In this document: in pieces, positions 9,022 to 16,867 of the stretch | Position numbering within the stretch: position 1 is the stretch's first letter | How the letters are laid out: each line of letters begins with the position of its first letter | From: Pelagimonas sp. | GTDB taxonomy: Bacteria; Pseudomonadota; Alphaproteobacteria; Rhodobacterales; Rhodobacteraceae | Direction of reading: 5' to 3' | Length of the DNA stretch: 64,000 bases | NCBI GenBank assembly: GCA_025210455.1 | Contig: JAOARQ010000046.1 | Span: forward strand, 109,143-173,142 | Notes under the pieces: generated by a model | Told to the model about the DNA's origin: nothing | Databases searched by the model: none | The model's input: only the letters and a program-made list of their open reading frames with translations | Made by a program: the position numbers and the translations under genes

Positions 9022-9402
9022 GTGACTGGTTCTGCGGAAAAGATCCGCATTGATAAATGGCTTTGGCATGCGCGTTTTTTCAAGACGCGCAGCCTGTCAG
9101 CCAAAGTGGTTTCGGGCGCTCATTGCCGCGTAAACGGCACGCCCGTGGCCAAACCTGCCTTTTCTGTCGCACCCGGTGATGTCTTAACTTTTCCGCAAGT
9201 GCGTGATGTCAGAGTTGTGAAGATCGTTGCAGTGGGCAGCAGAAGAGGACCAGCTTCTGAGGCACAGGCCCTTTACGAAGATCTTGTTCCGCCTGAACCC
9301 AAAAAAGCGGACCCGCCTTCGCCAAAATTTGAAGGGGGTGGGAGACCGACCAAACGCGATCGGCGTGCGTTCGAAAAGTCGCGCCCCTCAGCGCTTGAAT
9401 GA
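9022..9402 (+). CDS. S4-domain RNA-binding protein, Hsp15-like
   Basis: The protein has 126 residues and starts with GTG directly after the helicase stop codon, indicating translational coupling. The S4 fold runs through IRIDKWLWHARFFKTRS and HCRVNGTPVAKP to PGDVLTFPQ. Hsp15 (HslR) binds stalled 50S subunits carrying peptidyl-tRNA. The C-terminal 40 residues (PPEPKKADPPSPKF and basic residues to the end) are a disordered basic tail. The assignment to the S4/Hsp15 group is secure; a ribosome-rescue role is by family only. Confidence 0.87.
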   Translation: MTGSAEKIRIDKWLWHARFFKTRSLSAKVVSGAHCRVNGTPVAKPAFSVAPGDVLTFPQVRDVRVVKIVAVGSRRGPASEAQALYEDLVPPEPKKADPPSPKFEGGGRPTKRDRRAFEKSRPSALE

Positions 9403-9460
9403 TTGTAAACACTACACTAGCTAGTGCTGCAACGCGCCTGAATAGACGGACGAATGACCT

Positions 9461-9799
9461 ATGACCTATGTCGTCATCGATAACTGTATCGGATGTAAAC
9501 ACACGGATTGTGTTGAGGTTTGCCCTGTGGATTGCTTCTACGAAGGGGAGAACACGCTTGTGATTCACCCCGACGAATGTATCGACTGCGGTGTGTGCGA
9601 ACCTGAATGCCCGGCTGATGCCATCCGCCCGGACACTGAGCCAGATATGGAAACCTGGGTCGAGTTTAACCGCAAATATGCGGAACTCTGGCCGGTGATC
9701 ATCGAAAAGAAAGATCCGCTTCCCGGCTGGGAAGAAAAGGATGGCGAGCCAAACAAGCTGGAGAAATACTTTTCTCCGAATCCCGGTGAGGGCAGCTGA
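9461..9799 (+). CDS. fdxA: Seven-iron ferredoxin FdxA
   Basis: The 112-residue protein is a typical 7Fe-8S ferredoxin. Cysteines are arranged as [18 protein letters not shown], then [14 protein letters not shown], which supply ligands for one 3Fe-4S and one 4Fe-4S cluster. A long C-terminal extension ends in [12 protein letters not shown], as in alphaproteobacterial FdxA. It is a low-potential cytosolic electron carrier whose partner is not visible here. A hairpin terminator at 9883 ends its transcript. Confidence 0.93.
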   Translation: MTYVVIDNCIGCKHTDCVEVCPVDCFYEGENTLVIHPDECIDCGVCEPECPADAIRPDTEPDMETWVEFNRKYAELWPVIIEKKDPLPGWEEKDGEPNKLEKYFSPNPGEGS

Positions 9800-9882
9800 C
9801 GATTCGGCTTTTGGCATATGAACTTTCAAAGGCAGCTTCCCTGAGTATGGTAGAAAATGCCTTTGAAATAAAATGCTTAGAC

Positions 9883-9919
9883 CGCGCTTTCCTGCCAAGC
9901 TAGGAGAGCGCGTTTTTTT
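9883..9919 (+). terminator. Intrinsic terminator after fdxA
   Basis: An 11-bp GC-rich stem begins CGCGCTTTCCT and closes AGGAGAGCGCG, with one G-T pair and an 8-base loop, followed by seven T residues. A weaker possible stem (AAAGGCA to TGCCTTT) precedes it in the same 305-bp gap. The remainder of the gap up to 10107 must hold the carD promoter, but no clear -35/-10 pair could be picked. Confidence 0.85.
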
Positions 9920-10107
9920 GTGCTATGCTTGCGGCTTACATGGAGTTGTTTTGCACATGCCGCAGGATGGTGGAGGGACCACCAACCAACAACAATTGTG
10001 ATCTGATATCAAGATGACCGGGAATCGCTGATCCCCGATCGTCTTTTTTGTCGCCTGAATGTCCCTTTTTGGGGGTGGTGCAAAGAAAGCCGCAAGGAAG
10101 AGCCTAT

Positions 10108-10614
10108 ATGACCAAAGCGAAGAAGCCCGAATTCCGCCCGAACGAATATGTTGTCTACCCTGCACATGGGGTTGGGCAGATCGTATCGGTCGAAGAGCAG
10201 GAAATTGCGGGCATCAGCCTAGAGCTGTTCGTGATCTCGTTTGAAAAAGACAAAATGACTTTGCGTGTGCCGACTCACAAGGCCACCGAAGTGGGCATGC
10301 GTTCGCTTAGCTCGCCTGATGTGGTGGATGCGGCGATGAAAACCCTGCGTGGCAAAGCTAAGGTAAAACGCGCGATGTGGTCGCGTCGTGCGCAGGAATA
10401 TGAACAAAAGATCAACTCTGGCGATCTGATCGCCATCGCCGAAGTGGTGCGTGATCTGCACCGCGCCGATGATCAGCGTGAACAGTCTTATTCCGAACGT
10501 CAGCTCTATGAAGCCGCGCTTGAGCGCCTGACCCGCGAAGTTGCGGCAGTGACTGGCGATGAAGCAGCGGCTGCAAAACAGGTGGATGATGTTCTGGGGC
10601 TGCGTGCTGCCTGA
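10108..10614 (+). CDS. carD: CarD family transcriptional regulator
   Basis: The protein has 168 residues from the ATG at 10108, with AAGGAAGAG seven bases upstream. The N-terminal Tudor-like RNA polymerase interaction domain contains FRPNEYVVYPAHGVGQIV, which is nearly invariant in alphaproteobacterial CarD. The helical C-terminal DNA-binding domain carries SRRAQEYEQKINSGDLIAIAEVVRDL, here visible in parts. CarD binds the RNA polymerase beta subunit and stabilises open complexes at many promoters, including those for rRNA. It is monocistronic with its own terminator. Confidence 0.93.
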   Translation: MTKAKKPEFRPNEYVVYPAHGVGQIVSVEEQEIAGISLELFVISFEKDKMTLRVPTHKATEVGMRSLSSPDVVDAAMKTLRGKAKVKRAMWSRRAQEYEQKINSGDLIAIAEVVRDLHRADDQREQSYSERQLYEAALERLTREVAAVTGDEAAAAKQVDDVLGLRAA

Positions 10615-10643
10615 GTGATCACCCATATCGGTGAGTGGATTGT

Positions 10644-10673
10644 ACCGCGCCCAGGAAACAGGGCGCGGTTTTT
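10644..10673 (+). terminator. Intrinsic terminator after carD
   Basis: A perfect 9-bp stem (ACCGCGCCC to GGGCGCGGT) with an eight-base loop is followed by a T-rich run. It stands between carD and the convergent antiporter gene. Confidence 0.88.
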
Positions 10674-10679
10674 CTTTGT

Positions 10680-12542
10680 TTATCCGGCCTCGGTGGTGCC
10701 GCGCTCTTCCAGGGCTTGGAACAAGACGGCTTCCAGTTCTTTTTCCAGTTCCTGTGCCCTTTCGACATAGGCGGGGTTTTCGGTGATCGGAATACCGGGT
10801 TCCCAGACTGTGGCCAGTTCACGCACTGTGCGGCGATCATGCTGATAGAAAGCCTGTTCCGCAGCGGCGGCTTCAAATTCGCTCATGCCAGCGTTTTCAA
10901 GTACATAGCGTCCGGCACGCAGGGAGCTGTCGAACATCTCGCGCACGATGTCATTGGCGCCTGCCTGATAGAGCGTATACACATGGGTGCGGTCGCGGGC
11001 GCGGGCGATGATGTGTATGTCGGGGCGCAGGCGTCGGGCATAGGCCACCAGTTTGGTGGTGGATTTGGGGTCGTCCAGAGCGGCAACCAGCACGCTGGCG
11101 CTTTCGATCCCTGCGGCATGCAGCAGCTCGGGGCGGGTGGGATCACCAAAGAACCCTTTGTAGCCAAAGCGCCGCATCAACTGGATGGTCTGCATGTCGT
11201 GATCCAGCACAACGGTCTGTATGCCGCAGCTGCGCACCAGCCGGTTCACAATCTGCCCAAACCGGCCAATCCCGGCGATGATGACAGGCCCAGAGCTGTC
11301 TATTTCATCGGCTTCTTCCTCGGCAGGCGTGTCGATAAACCGTTTGGCGATATAATCATACAGCAGGAACAGCAGCGGGGTGATCATCATCGACAAGGCG
11401 ATCACCAAAAGCAGGCGATCGCTGAGGGATGAGTTCAGTACATTCTGCTGACGGCCAAAAGAGACCAGCACAAATCCAAACTCTCCGGCCTGCGCCAGAC
11501 CAAGGGTGAACAGCCAAAGGGCACGTTTGTGCAGCCCAAAAACCAGACCCAATCCGTAAAGCACGGCCCCTTTGCCCAGGATCAGCGCGCAGGTCAGCCC
11601 AAGGATCAGCAGGGGCTCTTGGAACAGGGTCTGCACGTCGATGCCCGCGCCAACGGTGATAAAGAACAACCCCAGCAGCAGCCCTTTGAAAGGGGCAATG
11701 TCTGATTCCAACTCGTGCCGGAATTCGGAGTTGGCCAATACCACCCCTGCAAGGAAGGTTCCCAATGCAGGTGAAAGCCCCACCATATTCATCAGAAAGG
11801 CAATACCAACAACGATCAGCAACGCGACAGCGGTGAACATCTCGGGCAGGTGGGCAGCGTGGATATAGCGAAACAGCGGACGGGCACCATAGATGCCCCC
11901 CAAAATGATTGCTGCGATGACACCCAATGTGACCAGCGTAACACCCCAAGCAGGCAGCGATCCGACAATAGTGATCGCGTGATGGGCATCATGCCCATGA
12001 TCCCCGCCTGTCGGGCCATGAAGAAAATCAGGCCCAATGGTCAGCAGCGGCAGGATGACCAGCATGGGAATGACAGCAATATCCTGCGTCAGCAACACGG
12101 AAAACGTGGATCTTCCACCGCTGGTCTGCATCAGCCGTTTTTCTGACAGGGTCTGCAGCACAATCGCCGTTGATGAAAGTGCGAGGACCAGTCCTATCGC
12201 GATTGAGGTTTGCCATGGCAGACCAAACGCCATGGTCACAAGTGTGATCAGCAATGTTGTCAGGCTGACCTGCAATCCCCCCAGTCCCAACAGGCGGTGG
12301 CGCATATCCCATAGCGCATGTGGTTCCAGTTCAAGACCGATCAGGAACAGCATCATCACAACGCCAAATTCGGCGAAATGCTGAATGTCTTCCGCATTTG
12401 ACACCAGCCCCAGTGCCGGTCCGATCAACAAGCCTGCCAGCAGATACCCCAACACAGATCCAAGCCCCAGTCTGGCAGCGATGGGAACTGCGACCACTGC
12501 GGCAAGTAGGAAAATAGAGGCTTCGAAAAAGAAAGACTGCAT
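10680..12542 (-). CDS. CPA2 cation:proton antiporter with RCK domain (KefB/KefC-like)
   Basis: The protein has 620 residues. Residues 1-385 form about twelve membrane segments of the Na+/H+ exchanger fold (ALSSTAIVLQTL and PALGTFLAGVVLANSEFRHE are family hallmarks). A cytosolic TrkA-N/RCK domain (about 395-520) holds the NAD-binding loop IAGIGRFGQIVNRL. The family exports K+ in exchange for protons, gated by ligands such as glutathione adducts or NADH. No KefF/KefG ancillary gene is adjacent, so regulation by glutathione is not shown. The gene appears monocistronic. Confidence 0.88.
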   Translation of the reverse strand: MQSFFFEASIFLLAAVVAVPIAARLGLGSVLGYLLAGLLIGPALGLVSNAEDIQHFAEFGVVMMLFLIGLELEPHALWDMRHRLLGLGGLQVSLTTLLITLVTMAFGLPWQTSIAIGLVLALSSTAIVLQTLSEKRLMQTSGGRSTFSVLLTQDIAVIPMLVILPLLTIGPDFLHGPTGGDHGHDAHHAITIVGSLPAWGVTLVTLGVIAAIILGGIYGARPLFRYIHAAHLPEMFTAVALLIVVGIAFLMNMVGLSPALGTFLAGVVLANSEFRHELESDIAPFKGLLLGLFFITVGAGIDVQTLFQEPLLILGLTCALILGKGAVLYGLGLVFGLHKRALWLFTLGLAQAGEFGFVLVSFGRQQNVLNSSLSDRLLLVIALSMMITPLLFLLYDYIAKRFIDTPAEEEADEIDSSGPVIIAGIGRFGQIVNRLVRSCGIQTVVLDHDMQTIQLMRRFGYKGFFGDPTRPELLHAAGIESASVLVAALDDPKSTTKLVAYARRLRPDIHIIARARDRTHVYTLYQAGANDIVREMFDSSLRAGRYVLENAGMSEFEAAAAEQAFYQHDRRTVRELATVWEPGIPITENPAYVERAQELEKELEAVLFQALEERGTTEAG

Positions 12543-12645
12543 AGGGTGCCCTTATGTCGCCAGCCAGATGGCCCGCGGGTTGTTTTTATAAGCTTAGCGG
12601 AAAAATTGGATGAAAACAGGCCGATGCTATGATTTTGATGGTAAG

Positions 12646-13563
12646 TTACTCTGCCGCAAGGGGTTTTGTCTGTGAAACCGGCAGCGCCTGGCGCAAACGC
12701 GACCAGCGCGGGGCCGTGGATTCTGGCAAAAGTGCGCGCAGTTGTGCGAGGCTCAGACGGTCTTGCAGCACGGCACGATAAAGCGGGAAAACGCCCGGGC
12801 GCAGATAGGGCGACCAATGGCAGATCAGTCTTTGCGCATCCGCAATCGGATAGCCCGCATGGCGCAGACGGGTCAGGGTTCTTGGATCATCCAGTTGCAG
12901 ATTGACGGTATTTTTCAAATCCAATGTGCCATGCCCCAGCATCCTGTCGCCGGACAAAGGCGGGGTAATCAGACGTTCCATCAGGAAATCAAACAGGTCG
13001 TTTTCTCGGCTGGTCACATTCAGTACCTGCGTGCCACTTTGCGCCAGCGCAGAGCGGGCGCTTTGCGTGAATTCGGCCGCAGCCAGCAGGATAGCCTTTT
13101 GCACCGAACCGGTCGGGCTTTGGCCAATGGCACGCAGAGCAACGCGGCAGCCAAGCGAGTGGCCGATTAGGTGGATAGGGCGATCCGGAGCAATCTGACG
13201 AATAGTTTCAATGATATCGGCAAGCCTGTCACCCGCCTCTTGCGCCCCGCGATAGGCCCGCCAAATCGCGCCGCGCGCAGACCATCCAAACGACACGCCC
13301 ACCCCTTCACCATGTTGTCCCCGCAGCCCCAGATGTCTTGGCCAGGATACAACGCGGGGATCATCTGTTTGTGGGCTACGTGACAGGATCAGATCATGGG
13401 GGCAATGGCGCGACATGCCCGGTTGATATTTGAATCCATGGATCATGATGGTGACCGGGCCGGGATCTTTCGCCAAAGCCTGTCTCAGGACCGGGGCAGG
13501 CGCGGCTGTGGCCCCATGCAGTTGGGCCCCATTTTCACCGGCAGTGATCCTTAGCATCGGCAT
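12646..13563 (-). CDS. Alpha/beta hydrolase family protein
   Basis: The protein has 305 residues. An early strand TIMIHGFKYQPG supplies the oxyanion region, and the nucleophile elbow is IGHSLGCRVALRA. Mid-sequence segments (SFGWSARGAIWRAY) do not identify a subgroup. It has no signal peptide and no close partner gene. A C-terminal extension of about 90 residues is Arg/Leu-rich. The substrate is unknown; esterase or thioesterase activity would be a guess based only on the triad serine. Confidence 0.75.
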   Translation of the reverse strand: MPMLRITAGENGAQLHGATAAPAPVLRQALAKDPGPVTIMIHGFKYQPGMSRHCPHDLILSRSPQTDDPRVVSWPRHLGLRGQHGEGVGVSFGWSARGAIWRAYRGAQEAGDRLADIIETIRQIAPDRPIHLIGHSLGCRVALRAIGQSPTGSVQKAILLAAAEFTQSARSALAQSGTQVLNVTSRENDLFDFLMERLITPPLSGDRMLGHGTLDLKNTVNLQLDDPRTLTRLRHAGYPIADAQRLICHWSPYLRPGVFPLYRAVLQDRLSLAQLRALLPESTAPRWSRLRQALPVSQTKPLAAE

Positions 13564-13718
13564 TCTGGTATTCCACTAAACCTTGGGCAAAGCCCTAGGT
13601 CAAACCTGCGACGGTTTGATGAAACGCCAGTTACAGCTGCGTAACGGTCGTGCAATCTTTGGTTAACCATCGTTGCGCGCCGGGGGAGGGGGCGGCAATT
13701 TACACCGCCCAAGATAAG

Positions 13719-14564
13719 TCATTCAAAATGAATGCTGGTGATTTTGGCATCAAAGAAAGGATAGAGCTTCCCCCCGGACATCCGGGAAATGACAAACTCA
13801 TGCGGCACCATCACCCTACCAACTCGCTGATAGTTGCTGCGGGTGACATGTTCACCCGAGCCATGATAGGCGGCTGCAAGATCCCCATCTTGTTCGGCAA
13901 CCATATGTGTGATTGCCCCACGGGTATCAAAATGCGCGATCATTGAGGATGACAGACCATCTGCTTCGACAATAGCGCGGGCGCTGTGGTCGTCTATGGC
14001 TTCCCACCGCACCGCCCCACCGGGCAAAAGCGCCTGCGGATACAGCGCGCTTTCCAACAGCCAGCGGCGTAGCGAGATCACGTTCAGTTCGGGGGTTTCG
14101 CGCTCATCGACCACGGTTATGGTTGAGAGGATCTTGGCCTTCATCTCCATTTCCCCATTGGCAAAGAAATCATAGGCCCGCGCCCAGATGCCGGGCACAA
14201 TCGGGGTGGTGGCTGAAAACATCAGCGCGGGTTCGGTCGCTGCGATCACCTGTTCGGCGGTGGTGAAGTTGAACGTTTCGGTCTGTGGCCGCCTGAACTG
14301 CCCCTCAGCAGTAAGCCTTGTCAGATTTGCCTTTGAGATCCCATCTGGGAAGGCAAAACCGACATAGCGCTGAACGGGTGCTGGCAGCGCTGCGATATCA
14401 GCCTGCGAAACGGTTCGCGCCTGTGCCTCATTCGCGATGGCAGCAATCTCTGATTGGAAGGCTCTGATGTCGCGCTCGGTTCGATAGACTCCCAGTCCAA
14501 CTGCCGAAGCCCCAACAAACGCCAAAGCCGCGCAGCCCGCTAAAATCCATTTGGTCCGTGTCAT
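13719..14564 (-). CDS. DUF6544-like membrane-anchored protein
   Basis: The protein has 281 residues from the ATG at 14564, chosen because AAAGGA lies eight bases upstream. An N-terminal transmembrane anchor covers residues 5-25 (WILAGCAALAFVGASAVGL). The segment LPAPVQRYVGFAF is typical of the DUF6544 group, followed by a beta-rich domain. The biochemical role of the family is unknown. The gene is divergent from a TetR regulator, and two copies of a 16-bp operator-like sequence lie between them, so its expression is probably controlled by that regulator. Confidence 0.65.
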   Translation of the reverse strand: MTRTKWILAGCAALAFVGASAVGLGVYRTERDIRAFQSEIAAIANEAQARTVSQADIAALPAPVQRYVGFAFPDGISKANLTRLTAEGQFRRPQTETFNFTTAEQVIAATEPALMFSATTPIVPGIWARAYDFFANGEMEMKAKILSTITVVDERETPELNVISLRRWLLESALYPQALLPGGAVRWEAIDDHSARAIVEADGLSSSMIAHFDTRGAITHMVAEQDGDLAAAYHGSGEHVTRSNYQRVGRVMVPHEFVISRMSGGKLYPFFDAKITSIHFE

Positions 14565-14585
14565 GGCACTGTTCCTTTTGATATC

Positions 14586-14632
14586 CGTAAACATATGTAC
14601 GCCTATTTACGAGATGCGTAAAGATGTGTACG
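14586..14632. promoter_or_regulatory. Putative TetR operator region (two 16-bp direct repeats)
   Basis: CGTAAACATATGTACG (14586-14601) and CGTAAAGATGTGTACG (14617-14632) agree at 14 of 16 positions and start 31 bp apart, about three helical turns. An overlapping perfect inverted repeat, TTTACG-N5-CGTAAA, occupies 14606-14622. The cluster lies 22 bp upstream of the DUF6544-like start and 34 bp upstream of the tetR start. That is where an autoregulating repressor would block both divergent promoters. Confidence 0.7.
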
Positions 14633-14665
14633 GTTCCTGTCAACACCAGTTCAGGATTTTCAAAA

Positions 14666-15313
14666 ATGACCGACAAACAGGCTGAAAGACGCGCTCAGAT
14701 CGAAGCTGCTGCTTTTGTGGTGCTGGAAAAATCCGGCTATAAAAAAGCCAGCATGTTGCAGATCGCCAAACAGGCAAAGGCATCCAATGAGACGCTCTAT
14801 GCGTGGTATGGCAATAAACAGGCGCTGTTCAGCAGTCTGATTGCGTCAAATGCGCAGCGGGTCGAAGGGGCCTTGCGGGCGGTGATGTCAGATGAAAGCG
14901 CCGCAGATGACCCGCTGGTGCGCCTTGGTCGGCAGCTTTTGGAATTCACCACAACAGCCAATGCGATCATCATCAATCGCGCTGCGGTCGCCGATGTGCA
15001 GGACACAGGGCTTTTGGCCGAGGCAATAGAAACCCATGCGCGGCAGGCTATCTTGCAGGCGATCGAAACCCTGATGGCAAAGCTTGCAGATTCGGGTGTC
15101 TACCGTTTTGAAGAGGGCGCTCACGCCGCAGCCGAGGTCTTTGTGTCGCTGCTTTTGGGAGATCTGCAAATGCAGCAGGCCCTTGGCAGCATTGAGCCAC
15201 TTACGGAAACCGCGATCACAAATCGCGCACAACGGGTGCAGCGGCTGTTTGATAAGCTTTTCCGCGTTGGTACTCTGCACGGTGCAGATGATTTTCCACG
15301 GCCAAACTGCTGA
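14666..15313 (+). CDS. TetR/AcrR family transcriptional regulator
   Basis: The protein has 215 residues from the ATG at 14666. An upstream in-frame ATG at 14624 lies inside the operator repeat and is unlikely. The N-terminal helix-turn-helix is ASMLQIAKQAKASNETLYAWYGNKQALF, seen in segments such as KQAKASNETLY. The C-terminal ligand-binding domain is helical and similar to the AcrR C-terminal family (TETAITNRAQRVQRLFD). It probably represses itself and the divergent DUF6544-like gene. The inducer is unknown. Confidence 0.88.
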   Translation: MTDKQAERRAQIEAAAFVVLEKSGYKKASMLQIAKQAKASNETLYAWYGNKQALFSSLIASNAQRVEGALRAVMSDESAADDPLVRLGRQLLEFTTTANAIIINRAAVADVQDTGLLAEAIETHARQAILQAIETLMAKLADSGVYRFEEGAHAAAEVFVSLLLGDLQMQQALGSIEPLTETAITNRAQRVQRLFDKLFRVGTLHGADDFPRPNC

Positions 15314-15371
15314 CAACCAAACTTCGCTCTTGTGTTTTTGAAGGATTTGAGACTTATACACAACACGCCCC

Positions 15372-15387
15372 TATGGGGGCCCCCATA
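15372..15387. repeat. Perfect 16-bp palindrome in the metZ leader region
   Basis: TATGGGGGCCCCCATA is a perfect inverted repeat without spacer, about 60 bp after the tetR stop and 60 bp before the riboswitch. It could be a protein binding site for the metZ promoter or the stem of a tetR transcript terminator, although no T run follows. Two shorter arms, ACACAAC near 15358 and GTTGTGT near 15438, flank it. Confidence 0.45.
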
Positions 15388-15445
15388 TGCGGTTAAATTT
15401 GGTGTGATGCTTCTGCCAGTGCGACCGTGTAAAATTGTTGTGTGA

Positions 15446-15500
15446 TTGTGGCGATTTGTTACCGGATTGCGGGCCACGTAAAATATGCCGCTAAAGAGGT
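15446..15500 (+). promoter_or_regulatory. SAM-II riboswitch upstream of metZ
   Basis: The segment follows the SAM-II consensus. The P1 stem is GTGGC (15448-15452) with GCCAC (15473-15477). Its loop contains GATTTGTTACCGGATTGC, and the 3' part contains GTAAAATATG and GCTAAAGAGG, which correspond to the conserved pseudoknot and SAM pocket of the Rfam SAM-II family. It precedes metZ, a methionine-biosynthesis gene commonly under SAM-II control in alphaproteobacteria. Binding of S-adenosylmethionine would switch off metZ. A terminator-like hairpin follows directly. Confidence 0.87.
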
Positions 15501-15506
15501 CAGACG

Positions 15507-15544
15507 AAAGCCCCCTTTCGCTTGGCCGCGATCGGGGTTTTTTC
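15507..15544 (+). terminator. Attenuator/terminator between SAM-II riboswitch and metZ
   Basis: AAAGCCCC pairs with GGGGTTTT (one G-T pair) around a 19-base loop that has some pairing of its own, followed by a T run. Its place between the aptamer and the metZ Shine-Dalgarno (AGGAG, 15548-15552) suggests transcription attenuation as the expression platform. The long loop makes this less certain than a simple terminator. Confidence 0.65.
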
Positions 15545-15558
15545 TTTAGGAGACAGCA

Positions 15559-16737
15559 ATGTCGAAGCGCTCAAAACAAACCAATCTTGTTCACGGCGGC
15601 ACCAAGCGCAGCCAATGGAATGAAGTCAGCGAAGCGATCTTTCTAACCCAGGGTTTTGTCTATGACACGGCAGAGGATGCAGAGGCACGCTTTATCAAGA
15701 CCGGCGAAGATGAATACATCTATGCCCGCTATGGCAACCCCACCGTGGCCATGTTCGAAGAACGCATGGCGCTTTTGGAAGGGGCCGAGGATGGCTTTGC
15801 CTGTGCCTCTGGGATGGCGGCAGTAAACGGCGCTTTGATGTCGCTGCTGAAAGCTGGCGATCATATCGTTTCGGCGCGGGCGCTGTTTGGATCCTGTCTT
15901 TATATCGCTGAAGAAATCCTGACCCGCTATGGCGTTGATGTCACCTTTGTGGATGGTGCAGATCTGGCGCAGTGGCAGGCGGCTGTGCGCCCTGACACCA
16001 AGGCTGTGTTCTTTGAATCCATGTCCAACCCTACGTTGGAGCTGGTTGATATCGCTGGCGTGGCAGAGATCGCGCATCAAGTTGGCGCCAAGGTGATTGT
16101 CGACAATGTCTTTTCCACCCCGATCTATTCGAAGGCATTCGAGCAGGGCGCAGATGTTGTTGTCTATTCGACCACAAAACATGTGGACGGACAGGGGCGT
16201 TGTCTGGGGGGCGTTATCCTGGGCACCAAAGAGCACATTCGCGGTGTTGTCGAACCCTACATGAAGCATACCGGCGGTTCCATGAGTCCCTTCAACGCCT
16301 GGGTGCAGCTGAAAGGCATGGAAACCCTGTCGCTGCGGGTGAAGGCCCAAACCGCCAGTGCCGGTGCTTTGGCCGCTGCGCTTGAAGGACATGACAAGCT
16401 CACCCGCGTGATCTTTCCGGGAGCTGCGTCTCATCCGCAGCATGATCTGGCGATGCGGCAGCTTGGGGCAGGGGGCACCATGCTGGCCTTTGAAATCGCG
16501 GGCGGCAAAGAGGCGGCTTTCCGGTTCCTGAATGCGTTGGAGGTGGCGATTATCTCGAATAACCTTGGCGATGCCAAAACCATCGCGACCCACCCGGCGA
16601 CCACCACCCATCAGCGTCTGACGCCTGAACAGCGTGCTCAGCTGGGCATTGGGGATGGGCTGATCCGCTTTTCCGTCGGCATCGAAGACAGCGATGATCT
16701 GATCGATGATGTGCTGCAGGCGCTTGCTGCGGTATAA
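15559..16737 (+). CDS. metZ: O-succinylhomoserine sulfhydrylase
   Basis: The protein has 392 residues, the usual length of MetZ. It is a PLP enzyme of the Cys/Met metabolism family with the cofactor lysine in YSTTKHVDGQGRCLGG, the substrate-side motif YARYGNPT, and FASGMAA-like CASGMAAVNG. It condenses O-succinylhomoserine with sulfide to give homocysteine in the cytosol, in methionine synthesis. The SAM-II riboswitch ahead of it supports that role. O-acetylhomoserine specificity cannot be fully excluded, but the length and HVDGQGRCLGG wording fit MetZ better than MetY. Confidence 0.92.
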   Translation: MSKRSKQTNLVHGGTKRSQWNEVSEAIFLTQGFVYDTAEDAEARFIKTGEDEYIYARYGNPTVAMFEERMALLEGAEDGFACASGMAAVNGALMSLLKAGDHIVSARALFGSCLYIAEEILTRYGVDVTFVDGADLAQWQAAVRPDTKAVFFESMSNPTLELVDIAGVAEIAHQVGAKVIVDNVFSTPIYSKAFEQGADVVVYSTTKHVDGQGRCLGGVILGTKEHIRGVVEPYMKHTGGSMSPFNAWVQLKGMETLSLRVKAQTASAGALAAALEGHDKLTRVIFPGAASHPQHDLAMRQLGAGGTMLAFEIAGGKEAAFRFLNALEVAIISNNLGDAKTIATHPATTTHQRLTPEQRAQLGIGDGLIRFSVGIEDSDDLIDDVLQALAAV

Positions 16738-16867
16738 AGGGATCACATAAAGGTTTTGGGAAAACAGATCTGATCTGTCGGTTTCAGCGTACACATTAAC
16801 GGAGATGGAATTTGCTCAGGTGAATTCCTATCTTAAACTGGAGCGCGACAGGCAGAGAGGCGTTAGG

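Noticed and set aside
7621..9069. 482-codon open frame on the minus strand
   Set aside because: It is antisense to the C-terminal half of the helicase gene, has low-complexity composition and no family signature.
13680..13715. Hairpin GGGCGG/CCGCCC after the DUF6544-like gene
   Set aside because: The stem is short and no T run follows on the minus strand, so a terminator call is not supported.
15643..16794. 383-codon open frame on the minus strand
   Set aside because: It is the complement of metZ. MetZ has all catalytic motifs, so the antisense frame is a shadow.
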